A DNA stretch of 64,000 nt from Acinetobacter higginsii (GTDB lineage Bacteria; Pseudomonadota; Gammaproteobacteria; Pseudomonadales; Moraxellaceae), in the NCBI RefSeq assembly GCF_000369525.1, contig NZ_KB850071.1:381032-445031 (forward strand), read 5' to 3'. Below the pieces are notes generated by a model, which saw nothing but the letters and a program-made list of their open reading frames with translations, was not told where the DNA came from and did no database searches. Both the position numbers and the translations under genes were made by a program. Numbering within the stretch: position 1 is the first letter of the stretch; each line of letters starts with the position of its first letter. This document shows positions 1-8,613 of this stretch, piece by piece.

Positions 1-331
1 TATGGCTTGGATGAGAGGATTTTGGAATATAGCCCATTGCACCATGCGCAATCGCACGCTGAATAATCGACACCTCTTCGTGTGCTGAAACCACAATAAT
101 CGGAATCGCTGGATACTGTGCTCGCACGTATACCAATGCAGAGAAACCAGAAGCACCGGGTAGATTTAGATCCAGAAGGACCAAATCAGGTTCTGCACCG
201 TGTTCTAAACGTGCATAGAATTCATCTACATCTGCAGTCTCTTGGATCTGCGCCTGAGGCAAACTATAACGAACCGCTTGAATCAAAGCATGTCTAAATA
301 AAGGATGGTCGTCTACAATTAAAATATTCAT
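1..331 (-). CDS. Response regulator, receiver domain (partial, runs off the left edge)
   Basis: Only the first 110 codons are inside the window. They form a CheY-like receiver domain: it begins MNILIVDDHPLFRHAL (acidic pair D7-D8), has the phospho-acceptor region LVLLDLNLPG at about residues 51-60, and the conserved Lys in GYIPKSS near residue 105. The spacing and the DDHPLFR start are typical of NarL/LuxR-type regulators, whose helix-turn-helix would lie beyond the left edge, so the output domain is inferred. The start is the ATG at 329-331. It is divergent from the sulfone genes to its right. No partner kinase is visible, so the signal is unknown. Confidence 0.85.
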   Translation of the reverse strand, partial: MNILIVDDHPLFRHALIQAVRYSLPQAQIQETADVDEFYARLEHGAEPDLVLLDLNLPGASGFSALVYVRAQYPAIPIIVVSAHEEVSIIQRAIAHGAMGYIPKSSHPSH

Positions 332-680
332 AAGCGCTTAAGCTATCTGCAAGTACGTCACTGTACGATGTTTATTTAAATTCAATCCGCTTAAGCCTAT
401 TTTCAATTCAAGGCTAGGTCAAGCACAAGGTACGATTTATTTCCTTTTCCCGCAAAATAAATCAAATATTGATATAACTTGATTAAAATCATCTTTGCAT
501 AAAACAGATTCAAAAATCTTGAATAGAAACAGAAAATTAACGACCTAAAATTTGATATTTATTGTGATTTATCGACATATCTTTAAAAAAGATAAGCTTG
601 CAGCATTTCCTTATTTTACAGCTTGGCATGCGGTGTAGATAAATAAATAGCAATTCGAAATGATCTTTTAGGCCGTTATT
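332..680. other. Divergent intergenic region between response regulator and msuE
   Basis: A 349-bp A+T-rich stretch without a plausible gene. It must hold promoters for both flanking genes. A weak resemblance to a sigma54 -24 element (TTGGCATG at about 624) has no acceptable -12 element, so I do not call it. There is no strong Shine-Dalgarno before msuE; AGG at about 670 is the best. Confidence 0.5.
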
Positions 681-1421
681 ATGTCCAATCACAATACCCT
701 CTCAACTCCGCTTAATATTGTTGCAGTATCTGGTGGTTTAAATAGCCCATCAAAAACAGAAAGCTTAGTTCAGGCGATTCTGGATGAGCTTTCGGAAGCA
801 ATTAATATTAAAGTACATTTCGTCAAGCTCAGTGAAATTGGACCTTTATTGGGTGGCGCCATTTATCGTAATCAACTACCTCAACGCGTACAAGATGATT
901 TGGCAGCAGTTGAAGCCGCAGATGCATTGATTGTGGGTACCCCTGTTTATCGTGCTTCGTTTACAGGTTTATTTAAGCATTTCTTCGACTTTGTTGAGCA
1001 GACCGCTTTGGTTGATGTACCTGTGTTACTCGCCGCTTCAGGTGGCAGTGACCGTCATGCCCTGGTGCTAGAACATCAATTACGCCCTTTATTTAGCTTT
1101 TTCCAAGCACAAACCTTACCGATTGGGGTCTATGCTACTGATCGTGACTTTACGCCTGAATATACGGTAAAAAGCGAACAATTGTCTGATCGCGTCACTC
1201 TCGCTGTGGCACGTGCCTTACCAATTTTAGAATGGGCACCAGCCAAAGGCCAACGTGCAGCGGCCATCAAAGCCAAAACTGAGCAAGCCAATCAGAATCT
1301 CGGCATCAACAAACAGATTGAACAAGCAGAAGTCTTACCATCTGCGGCAGTACCGAATCTGGATGCAGCTGAATCACGCCTACACCCCAAGTCAACCAAG
1401 AATCTCACTCACGTGGCATAA
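681..1421 (+). CDS. msuE: NAD(P)H-dependent FMN reductase, MsuE type
   Basis: Flavodoxin-like FMN reductase of the MsuE/SsuE family. It reduces FMN with NAD(P)H and passes FMNH2 to a two-component monooxygenase in the cytoplasm. Seen: N-terminal IVAVSGGLNSPSKT (phosphate-binding loop, about residues 13-26), IVGTPVYRASFTGLFKHFFD (about 84-104) and LAASGGSDRHALVLEHQLRP (about 122-142), all family hallmarks. At 246 aa it is about 60 residues longer than the usual roughly 185-190 aa; the extra Ala/Gln/Lys-rich C-terminal tail after about residue 180 has no recognised domain. sfnG follows 27 bp later, so the two probably form an operon in which this protein supplies FMNH2 to SfnG. Confidence 0.88.
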   Translation: MSNHNTLSTPLNIVAVSGGLNSPSKTESLVQAILDELSEAINIKVHFVKLSEIGPLLGGAIYRNQLPQRVQDDLAAVEAADALIVGTPVYRASFTGLFKHFFDFVEQTALVDVPVLLAASGGSDRHALVLEHQLRPLFSFFQAQTLPIGVYATDRDFTPEYTVKSEQLSDRVTLAVARALPILEWAPAKGQRAAAIKAKTEQANQNLGINKQIEQAEVLPSAAVPNLDAAESRLHPKSTKNLTHVA

Positions 1422-1448
1422 ACCATATCTGTTATGGAGGATACAACG

Positions 1449-2555
1449 ATGACAACAACAGCATCCGCAATTAAATTTGCCTACTGGGTTCCCAATGTGA
1501 GTGGCGGTCTCGTTGTAAGCAACATTGAACAACGTACTGACTGGAGCTATGACTATAATGTGCGCTTAGCACAAGCAGCGGAACGAAGTGGCTTTGAATA
1601 TGCCCTCACCCAAATTCGTTTTACCGCTGGCTATGGCGCAGAAAACCAACATGAATCGGTCAGTTTTAGTCATGCTTTATTAGCAAAGACTGAAAAACTC
1701 AAAGTAATTGCAGCGATCCTGCCCGGCCCTTGGAAGCCTGTACTCGCGGCTAAACAGCTGGCCACTATTGACTACCTCACCCAAGGGCGTATTGCGATTA
1801 ATGTCGTCAGCGGCTGGTTCCGTGGCGAATTTGATGCGATTGGCGAACCTTGGCCTGAGCATGATGAACGTTATGTTCGCTCGGAAGAATTTATTCGTAC
1901 CCTCAAAGGCATCTGGACAACTGACAATTACAGCTTTGATGGCAAATATTACCAATTCCAGAATTACACGCTTAAACCGAAACCTTTGCAAAAACCTTAT
2001 ATCGAAGTGTTTCAAGGCGGCAGTTCTCGTGCAGCACGTGATATGGCCGCGCGTGTATCAGACTGGTATTTTACCAACGGCAATAGCGTTGAAGAAATCA
2101 AGAAGCAGGTTGATGATGTCCGCAGCAAAGCAAAGTTAGCCAACAGACAAGTCAAGATTGGGGTTAATGCCTTTATCATTGCCCGTGATACTGAGGAAGA
2201 AGCCAAAGCAGTACTGAATGAAATCATAGCTCAAGCCAATGTCGAAGCGGTGAATGCCTTCGGTGATGCGACTCGTGAAGCAGGTGCAGCAGCCCCTGAG
2301 CGTGAGGGCAATTGGGCAAAATCGACCTTTGATGATTTGGTGCAATATAACGATGGCTTTAAAACCAATCTGATCGGTACACCACAGCAAATTGCGGAAC
2401 GCATTGTGGCCCTAAAAAATGTGGGCGTTGATCTGGTGCTTTCTGGATTTCTTCATTTCATTGAGGAGGTTGAATATTTTGGAGAAAAAGTTCTACCCCT
2501 CGTCCGTCAACTTGAACAACAACAGGAGCAGCATCTCGCAGCAAAATCAGCGTAG
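1449..2555 (+). CDS. sfnG: FMNH2-dependent dimethylsulfone monooxygenase
   Basis: Bacterial luciferase-like (LLM class) flavin monooxygenase, 368 aa. SfnG converts dimethylsulfone to methanesulfinate and formaldehyde with FMNH2 and O2, a sulfur-scavenging step. Seen: KFAYWVPNVSGGLVVSNIEQ at the N-terminus, GRIAINVVSGWFRGEFDAIG in the middle, and EVFQGGSSRAARDMAA, characteristic of SfnG/SsuD-type enzymes. Start choice: an in-frame ATG lies at 1434, but the GGAGG at 1436-1440 overlaps it and is correctly spaced for the ATG at 1449. It follows the FMN reductase that should feed it. A stem-loop terminator follows. No sfnR-type activator is visible in the window. Confidence 0.88.
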   Translation: MTTTASAIKFAYWVPNVSGGLVVSNIEQRTDWSYDYNVRLAQAAERSGFEYALTQIRFTAGYGAENQHESVSFSHALLAKTEKLKVIAAILPGPWKPVLAAKQLATIDYLTQGRIAINVVSGWFRGEFDAIGEPWPEHDERYVRSEEFIRTLKGIWTTDNYSFDGKYYQFQNYTLKPKPLQKPYIEVFQGGSSRAARDMAARVSDWYFTNGNSVEEIKKQVDDVRSKAKLANRQVKIGVNAFIIARDTEEEAKAVLNEIIAQANVEAVNAFGDATREAGAAAPEREGNWAKSTFDDLVQYNDGFKTNLIGTPQQIAERIVALKNVGVDLVLSGFLHFIEEVEYFGEKVLPLVRQLEQQQEQHLAAKSA

Positions 2556-2601
2556 TTTTCAGCATTAAATAAGAAGAAAAACAAAAGAAATGGCAAATAC
2601 T

Positions 2602-2628
2602 CCCCAAGGCTCGGCTTGGGGCTTTTTT
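2602..2628 (+). terminator. Intrinsic terminator of msuE-sfnG
   Basis: Stem CCCCAAG/CTTGGGG with a 6-nt loop followed by a T-run on the plus strand. It lies 47 bp after the sfnG stop and ends just before the convergent AsnC-type gene. Confidence 0.85.
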
Positions 2629-2631
2629 ATT

Positions 2632-3045
2632 TTAGCGGGTCTCAATTTCTCGCATGACGGTTTCAACCGAATAACGGCACCACTGCGACAACTGTTCAAT
2701 AAATTCATTTAATTGTGGCGGATTAAAATGGCTAACAATCATATAGCAGGCGTTGCCGAGAATTTTAAAACACTCATCTACCTGTTCATATTGTTTGACT
2801 AAGTGCTCAACCTCAATAAAAGCTTGCTGATCATTCATAAACAATTGGATGAATTGTTTATGTTCATACTTTATCGCGACGGTGTAATTTTTGATAATAC
2901 CTGCATCCATTAACTGTGCAATACGAGCACCCACCGCCTGCCCAGTACGATGCACTCGCTGCCCAATTTCTTTATGGCTTAAACGTGAGTCCTGCTTCAG
3001 CAATTCAATAATTTTTAAGTCGATGGGATCAAGTTCAATATTCAT
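2632..3045 (-). CDS. Lrp/AsnC-family transcriptional regulator
   Basis: 137 aa. N-terminal winged helix-turn-helix at about residues 5-55 (LDPIDLKIIELLKQDSRLSH, then KEIGQRVHRTGQAVGARIAQL), matching the AsnC-type DNA-binding domain, and a short C-terminal part that could be a reduced ligand-binding RAM domain (about 65-137). Lrp/AsnC proteins are usually 150-165 aa, so this is a short member. It is divergent from the isochorismatase-like gene at 3150 (about 100 bp apart), so that gene and itself are its most likely targets. The ligand cannot be told from the sequence. Confidence 0.8.
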   Translation of the reverse strand: MNIELDPIDLKIIELLKQDSRLSHKEIGQRVHRTGQAVGARIAQLMDAGIIKNYTVAIKYEHKQFIQLFMNDQQAFIEVEHLVKQYEQVDECFKILGNACYMIVSHFNPPQLNEFIEQLSQWCRYSVETVMREIETR

Positions 3046-3149
3046 TTTTCATTACGAAAGAAAACCAGCAACAATGCTTTCATTTGAATATAGCCGATTT
3101 CTCAGTTTCACCCTACTCTTGTTTTATCTTAATGTTGGAAGAAAAAACG

Positions 3150-3692
3150 ATGAAACAAGCCTTACTGATTATTGATGTTCAAAACGACTATTTTAAAAAT
3201 GGTAAAATGGAATTGGTCAATCCAGACCTCGCTCTGGCGAAAACCAACCAATTAGAAGATCATTTTATTCAAAACAATTTACCGATTATTTATATTCAGC
3301 ATATTAATCCTGCCTCAGCCAGTTTTTTTCAGGAAAATACCGTGGGTGTTGAATTACATCCTCAACTTAAAGTCACAGATCAATCACTGATTGTCGAAAA
3401 GCATTTCCCAAATAGCTTTCTAGAAACCAACCTTCAAGCCATCCTTGAACAGCATCAAGTTGAACAGTTAGTGATTACAGGCATGATGACCCATGTCTGT
3501 ATTGACTCTGGGACACGTGCAGCCAAAGAGCTTGGCTACCAACCCATCGTCATCGCAGACGCCACTGCAACCCGTGATCTGGAACATGCGGGTAAAATCG
3601 TCAAAGCAGCAGACGTGCAAACGGCGTTCTTATCTGCACTGGGTTTCTTCGCCACTGTACAAAACACTGTAGATTTTTTAGCGCACAATTAA
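3150..3692 (+). CDS. Isochorismatase-family cysteine hydrolase
   Basis: 180 aa, cytosolic. Catalytic triad of the isochorismatase-like fold is visible: Asp in LLIIDVQNDYF (residues about 5-15), Lys in VEKHFPNSF (about 88) and the nucleophilic Cys in TGMMTHVCIDSGTRAA (about 120). Such enzymes hydrolyse amides or enol ethers (nicotinamidase, isochorismatase and others); the substrate cannot be assigned. Start choice: upstream in-frame codons at 3084 and 3132 exist, but the ATG at 3150 sits 8-9 nt after GGAAG and begins the conserved domain. It is divergent from the AsnC-type regulator, which probably controls it. Confidence 0.82.
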   Translation: MKQALLIIDVQNDYFKNGKMELVNPDLALAKTNQLEDHFIQNNLPIIYIQHINPASASFFQENTVGVELHPQLKVTDQSLIVEKHFPNSFLETNLQAILEQHQVEQLVITGMMTHVCIDSGTRAAKELGYQPIVIADATATRDLEHAGKIVKAADVQTAFLSALGFFATVQNTVDFLAHN

Positions 3693-3750
3693 ATAATAGA
3701 GCTCTTTCAAAAGTCAAAAAATGATCAATCATTGGTAAATAATTAGTATT

Positions 3751-3863
3751 GAAAGTCCCTTCTCCCTTTGAGATGAGGACTGTGAGTCCGCAAAAGAATG
3801 AGAGAAATTCTTCATATAAATCCTCTCCCTAGCCCTCTCCTTTAAAAAGGAGAGGGAACTTTC
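3751..3863. repeat. REP/MITE-like palindromic repeat
   Basis: A 113-bp intergenic element. Its ends are imperfect inverted repeats (GAAAGTCCCTTCTCC at 3751 and GGAGAGGGAACTTTC ending 3863). Inside is a perfect 11-bp stem, CCCTCTCCTTT / AAAGGAGAGGG with a 2-nt centre, at 3833-3856, preceded by a direct near-copy CCTCTCCCTAG. It contains no gene. This is the look of a dispersed non-autonomous repeat; copy number in the genome is not visible here. Confidence 0.7.
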
Positions 3864-3923
3864 ATCGCGAATTCAACACAGCTTAAAAAATGACTTATGC
3901 AAGAAATCTAATGCAGATAAAAA

Positions 3924-3950
3924 AAAGAGCGTTCAATCGAACGCTCTTTT
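3924..3950 (-). terminator. Intrinsic terminator of acs
   Basis: Stem AAAAGAGCGTTC / GAACGCTCTTTT with loop AATC; read on the minus strand it is followed by a run of eight T. It lies 17 bp beyond the acs stop. The symmetric T/A runs mean it may also stop weak transcription from the left. Confidence 0.88.
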
Positions 3951-3966
3951 CACCTTTGCATCGGGT

Positions 3967-5910
3967 TTATCGGTTTGGATAAACTGTCGCAATCAAATGA
4001 TCAACCACAGCCGGTTCAGCAAGGGTCGAGGTATCACCTAAACTATCCAATTCATTGGCAGCAATCTTTCTCAAGATGCGTCGCATGATTTTACCTGAAC
4101 GGGTTTTTGGCAAAGCAGGTGCCCAATGTAGTGCATCTGGGGTTGCCACAGGTCCAAGTACTTTACGTACCCAATTGACCAGCTCTTTACGTAGCTCCTC
4201 AGATTCCGGCACATCAGCTTGTAAAGTGACAAAAGTACAAATCCCCTGTCCTTTAATATCATGCGGCATACCGACCACCGCAGCCTCTGCAACTGCGACA
4301 TGCGAGACCAAGGCACTTTCAATCTCGGCTGTCCCTAAACGATGCCCCGATACGTTGAGTACATCATCGACACGTCCCGTAATCCAATAGTAGCCATCAG
4401 CATCTCGACGTGCGCCATCACCTGTGAAATAGTAGTTTTTAAAGGTCGAGAAATAAGCCTCGATAAAACGTTGTGGATCACCCCAAATGGTTCGCATTTG
4501 ACCCGGCCAAGAATCCTTAATCACCAGATTGCCTTCGGTTGCTCCTTCTAGCTCATTACCCTCTCCATCCACCAGTGCAGGTTGTACCCCAAAGAATGGA
4601 CGTGTTGCAGACCCTGGTTTTAAGGCAGTTGCACCCGGCAATGGTGAAATTAGAATTCCACCTGTCTCTGTTTGCCACCATGTATCGACAATTGGACAAC
4701 GACCTTCACCGACTACTTCATGATACCAATTCCACGCTTCTGGATTGATCGGCTCACCGACTGAACCAAGTAGGCGCAAACTACTGCGGTTACTTTCACG
4801 GACATAAGCATCGCCTTCACGCATCATGGCGCGAATCGCAGTCGGTGCCGTATATAGAATGGTGACATTATGCTTATCAATCACATGACCAATACGTGCC
4901 CATGTTGGATATTGTGGAATCCCCTCAAACATTACCGTGGTGGTGGCATTACTGAGTGGCCCATAGAGTAGATAACTATGGCCTGTAATCCAGCCGACAT
5001 CGGCAGTACACCAATACACATCATCTTCACGCAGATCGAAGACTTCTCTAAAGGTGGTGTTGACATAGACCAGATAACCACCTGTGGTATGCAATACACC
5101 TTTCGGTTTCCCTGTTGAACCTGAGGTATACAGAATGAATAAAGGGTCTTCTGCTTTCATTGGTTCTGGCGGGCAGTGTTCATCTACCTCCATGATGGCA
5201 AGGTGATACCAAACATCTCGTGGTGCATTAAACTGAATTGGATTACCTGTACGATGCACCACAATCACGTTTTCAACACTGCTGGTACCATCAATTTCTA
5301 ATGCGGCATCCACATTTTCTTTCAGTGGCAGTAACTTGCCACCGCGCATGCCAGCATCCGCAGTAATCACCAGTTTTGCTTGGCAGTCTTCAATACGGCT
5401 GGCCAAGGAGTCAGGAGAGAAGCCACCAAACACCACACAATGCACTGCACCAATACGTGCACAAGCGAGCATGGCAATTGCCGCTTCAGGCACCATAGGC
5501 ATATACAGCACCACACGATCGCCTTTGCGAATACCTTGCTTCTTTAACACATTGGCAAAACGACAGACTTCATCATGCAGTTCAGAAAATGAAATGATTT
5601 TATGACGCGAAGGGTGATCACCTTCCCAAATAATGGCAGGCTTTAATGGATTATCTTTAAGATGACGATCTAAGCAATTGGCTGAGACATTCAACTCACC
5701 ATCAGCAAACCATTCGATTTTGAAATTATCTTGATTAAAACTGGTATTTTTGACCTGTGTAAATGGTTTGATCCATTCAATCTTGCTGGCTTCCTCTGCC
5801 CAAAATGCTTCTGGTTGCTCAATCGAATGCTGGTAACGTTTGAAATAGTCTGCTTCAGAGATTCTTGCCGTTTCTTTGAATTTATCAGGCACTGGGTAGA
5901 TTTCTTTCAT
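3967..5910 (-). CDS. acs: Acetyl-CoA synthetase (AMP-forming)
   Basis: Converts acetate, ATP and CoA into acetyl-CoA through acetyl-AMP; it lets the cell grow on acetate. 647 aa, the normal length. Seen: the ANL-family P-loop [12 protein letters not shown] (about residues 263-274), [10 protein letters not shown] (about 412-421), [20 protein letters not shown] with the hinge region (about 500-520), and the C-terminal acetylatable lysine motif [11 protein letters not shown] (about 605-615), the usual target of reversible lysine acetylation. GGAAG precedes the ATG. It is a single-gene unit with its own terminator. The long upstream region suggests regulated expression but I see no clear operator. 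Confidence 0.97.
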   Translation of the reverse strand: MKEIYPVPDKFKETARISEADYFKRYQHSIEQPEAFWAEEASKIEWIKPFTQVKNTSFNQDNFKIEWFADGELNVSANCLDRHLKDNPLKPAIIWEGDHPSRHKIISFSELHDEVCRFANVLKKQGIRKGDRVVLYMPMVPEAAIAMLACARIGAVHCVVFGGFSPDSLASRIEDCQAKLVITADAGMRGGKLLPLKENVDAALEIDGTSSVENVIVVHRTGNPIQFNAPRDVWYHLAIMEVDEHCPPEPMKAEDPLFILYTSGSTGKPKGVLHTTGGYLVYVNTTFREVFDLREDDVYWCTADVGWITGHSYLLYGPLSNATTTVMFEGIPQYPTWARIGHVIDKHNVTILYTAPTAIRAMMREGDAYVRESNRSSLRLLGSVGEPINPEAWNWYHEVVGEGRCPIVDTWWQTETGGILISPLPGATALKPGSATRPFFGVQPALVDGEGNELEGATEGNLVIKDSWPGQMRTIWGDPQRFIEAYFSTFKNYYFTGDGARRDADGYYWITGRVDDVLNVSGHRLGTAEIESALVSHVAVAEAAVVGMPHDIKGQGICTFVTLQADVPESEELRKELVNWVRKVLGPVATPDALHWAPALPKTRSGKIMRRILRKIAANELDSLGDTSTLAEPAVVDHLIATVYPNR

Positions 5911-6247
5911 AGCTCACTTCCTTGGTTTTTTATCTCATACCTTAGATGTTCTCATCTATTACACGGGTATGTTTTGTTCTCACTTGCAGTATTGACACCA
6001 TTTACAAGTGCAAACAATGCGGCTTTGGTCGTAGAAATGTCTGGGCTTTTAATCTTTCGACCTTGACTAAGTTATAGGCTAAAATAGCAAAACCGACGCT
6101 TTTACGATCAATTTATTTTCAAAAATTTACTCAAAATAATTTAAATTTGAACTGCTTGTCTATGCTTTTTGTTTTTAAAATAAGTGATTATTTTGATCAT
6201 TGCCAAAAGCTTAAAAGATTTAATAATCAAAAAAATAGGAATGCACT
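5911..6247. other. Divergent intergenic region acs / DUF805 gene
   Basis: 337 bp with no plausible gene. A short inverted repeat, CACTTG ... CAAGTG, lies at about 5980-6010 and could be a regulatory site for acs. AGGAA precedes the DUF805 start. Confidence 0.4.
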
Positions 6248-6811
6248 ATGTTTGACCCTGTAATAACGACCCAAGTACAACCAATCAATGACCATCCACT
6301 TTCTCCTAAGGGTCGTTTTAATCGTCTCAGCTATTTAGGTTGGTACGGTTTGCTCAGTTTGGCTTGTCTGGCTGCATTTATCTTGATCTTTGCCTTTGCT
6401 GGTATTTTTGCAAGCAGCAACATCGATGATGCCATATTTAGCGCGTTTTCAGGCATGTCTGTCTTTGCCATGATTGCAGTGTGGTTGGGTGCCTTTTATT
6501 TGCAAATCGTGTTTTTGATTCGTCGTCTGCACGACTTAAATAAAACTGGCTGGCTATGCTTGTTGCTATTGGTGCCCGTGATTCAACTACTGTTTACCTT
6601 ATATGTCTTGCTTGCACCAGGAACGCCGCATCGCAATGACTATGGTGATGTTCGCCCCTCTCGTGGATGGGAAAAAATACTGGCATGGCTGATGATTTTG
6701 GTCAGCTTACTGATGATGTCAGGTATCTTCATTTTTGCGTATTATTTTGCCAGTCCAGATCTCTGGGAAGCACCAACCCAGATCATTCAAAATAGCACCG
6801 AATATTTTTAA
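6248..6811 (+). CDS. DUF805 inner-membrane protein
   Basis: 187 aa, with about four membrane segments (roughly residues 27-52, 72-92, 97-120 and 140-165). The DUF805 signatures are present: GRFNRLSYLGWYG near residue 22, the IRRLHDLNKTGW motif at about 91-102, and the polar NDYGDVRP near 136. The function of DUF805 proteins is not established. It stands alone between acs (divergent) and the MscS-type channel, with 131 bp before the latter. Confidence 0.82.
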   Translation: MFDPVITTQVQPINDHPLSPKGRFNRLSYLGWYGLLSLACLAAFILIFAFAGIFASSNIDDAIFSAFSGMSVFAMIAVWLGAFYLQIVFLIRRLHDLNKTGWLCLLLLVPVIQLLFTLYVLLAPGTPHRNDYGDVRPSRGWEKILAWLMILVSLLMMSGIFIFAYYFASPDLWEAPTQIIQNSTEYF

Positions 6812-6942
6812 GCGACCGTATTTAGCGAATTGATTTAATCATCATGGGAAACAAAGACTGAATTTTGCATGCGTGTTGGCAATAAATTCATTATGATTGC
6901 TTCCCTCATTTACTCCTTCCTTTGCGAAATAGAGATCTTGCT

Positions 6943-7914
6943 GTGGCAAACGAACAAACAACATTGACTGAAGTGGCGAAAGATACAGGTGCGCTGATTC
7001 ATCAAGCCAGTACCAAGACCACTGAAACAGTCTTGGCCCATACTGAAAAGTATCACGATGCCTATACCACCATTGATAAAATCATGGACAGCTTTTGGGA
7101 GCGTATTCCCTATATCGGTATCGCGATTACAGTTTTCATTATCTTTTGGTTACTCACCAAGTTGTTTAAGCTCTTTATTCGCAAGACGCTAGAAAATCGC
7201 AGCTATACTCGCCAAAACCTAGTATTGGTACTGAATCGTGTCGGTAGTACCTTTATTATCTTCTTTGGCTTCTTGATTGCATTGGTGATTGCCATCCCAG
7301 GCTTTACCCCAAGTCAGTTGATTGGTGCACTCGGTATTGGTTCGGTTGCGATTGGTTTCGCCTTTAAAGATATTTTTCAGAACTTATTGTCAGGGATTCT
7401 GATTTTGATCAGCGAACCGTTTCGTATCGGCGATGATATTGTCGTCAATGGCTTAGAAGGAAACGTGGAAGATATTCAAATCCGAGCCACCTTCTTACGT
7501 TCACCAGATGGCCGCCGTATCGTAATTCCTAATGCCACCGTATATACCAGTGCCGTCACAGTCAACAATGCATATCAACGTCGTCGTTGTGAGTTTGTGG
7601 TCGGTATTGGCTATGAAGATGACATGCAAAAAGCCAAGAAGATTATTCTCGATATTCTGGATCGTAATTTAAATGTACTGAGTCAACCCGGCTTCTCGGT
7701 CAACGTTACCGCACTGGCAGACTTCTCAATTAATTTAACAGTACGCTGGTGGGTCAATACCACTGAAACCACCACCTCAGCCTCTATCAGTGAAATCCAA
7801 GAATTGGTGGTGACTGCTTTTGATGAAAAAGGAATTTCAATTCCTTATCCAGTGCAGGAAGTCAAAGTCTATCGTGGTGATCAATCTGAGCTGAGCGATG
7901 CTTTAGACAAATAA
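6943..7914 (+). CDS. MscS-family mechanosensitive ion channel
   Basis: About 323 aa. A soluble N-terminus of about 50 residues precedes membrane helices near residues 57-77 and 95-115. The pore helix TM3 is the Gly/Ala-rich IGALGIGSVAIGFAFKDIF (about 125-143), followed by the beta domain SEPFRIGDDIVVNGLEGNVE and the conserved RRIVIPNATVYTS. Such channels release solutes on hypo-osmotic shock. Start: no ATG is well placed. I chose the GTG at 6943 (VANEQTT), preceded by AGAG; a TTG at 6922 in frame is the alternative. The last 12 bases overlap the convergent rsmE. Confidence 0.88.
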   Translation: MANEQTTLTEVAKDTGALIHQASTKTTETVLAHTEKYHDAYTTIDKIMDSFWERIPYIGIAITVFIIFWLLTKLFKLFIRKTLENRSYTRQNLVLVLNRVGSTFIIFFGFLIALVIAIPGFTPSQLIGALGIGSVAIGFAFKDIFQNLLSGILILISEPFRIGDDIVVNGLEGNVEDIQIRATFLRSPDGRRIVIPNATVYTSAVTVNNAYQRRRCEFVVGIGYEDDMQKAKKIILDILDRNLNVLSQPGFSVNVTALADFSINLTVRWWVNTTETTTSASISEIQELVVTAFDEKGISIPYPVQEVKVYRGDQSELSDALDK

Positions 7915-8613
7915 TCGCCCTAAAATATTCGATACTGCTGTTTCAGTTCGCAAAATTCGGTTGCCTAGGCTCATCGCTTGGCAGCCGTTTTTTATGAGTA
8001 GATCAACCTCATAGGGAATAAATCCTCCCTCTGGGCCAACGATCAAACTACAAGACTGTTGAATTGCATACGGCATTGGTTGCTCTGCATAGGGATGCGC
8101 CACATAAGCAGGCTGTTCTGCGCTGATCAACGTCGGTAAAACATCTTCAACAAAAGGTTTAAAGCGTTTATACAGCTGGATTTCGGGTGCAATGGTATCG
8201 CCTGCCTGTTCCAAACCCAAAGTTATATAATCATTGAGCTGCTGTAAAAACGGCGTTTGCCAATAGCTCTTATCCACTCGATAACTATGAATCAGGCTAA
8301 TCCGTTCCACGCCCAAGGTCACCGCATCCATAATGATGCGACGCAATACTTTAGGACGTGGCAAGGCTAGAATCAGATGCACGGGAAGCTTTTCAGGAAC
8401 CACTTCTGTCTGAACTGGACGGACCCCAATGCATTCTTCGCTGATAGCGACCACCTCAGTTAAGTAGCGCTGACCTGCACGAATGCCAACCTTTAAGGTA
8501 TCACCAACATTAAGCTGTAAGTGCTGAGCTAAATGCTGCAATTGTCTGGGCTGGCTGATCTGCCATACATCCTCTGAAACACACTGATCTGGCTCGAGTA
8601 AAACAATATTCAT
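7903..8613 (-). CDS. rsmE: 16S rRNA (uracil-1498-N3)-methyltransferase
   Basis: SPOUT-class methyltransferase that methylates N3 of U1498 in the decoding region of 16S rRNA. 236 aa, normal for RsmE. Seen: N-terminal PUA-like RNA-binding part (about residues 1-70, including HLAQHLQLNVGDTLKVG) and the knotted SAM-binding site LIVGPEGGFIPYEVDLL (about 191-207) with LGNRILRTETAV near 217-228. Its start overlaps the waaA stop by 4 bp (ATGA), so translation is probably coupled. Confidence 0.94.
   Translation of the reverse strand: MNIVLLEPDQCVSEDVWQISQPRQLQHLAQHLQLNVGDTLKVGIRAGQRYLTEVVAISEECIGVRPVQTEVVPEKLPVHLILALPRPKVLRRIIMDAVTLGVERISLIHSYRVDKSYWQTPFLQQLNDYITLGLEQAGDTIAPEIQLYKRFKPFVEDVLPTLISAEQPAYVAHPYAEQPMPYAIQQSCSLIVGPEGGFIPYEVDLLIKNGCQAMSLGNRILRTETAVSNILGRLFV

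Noticed and set aside
600..650. Sigma54 promoter before msuE
   Set aside because: TTGGCATG resembles a -24 element but the -12 position has GTAGA, not TTGC; too many mismatches.
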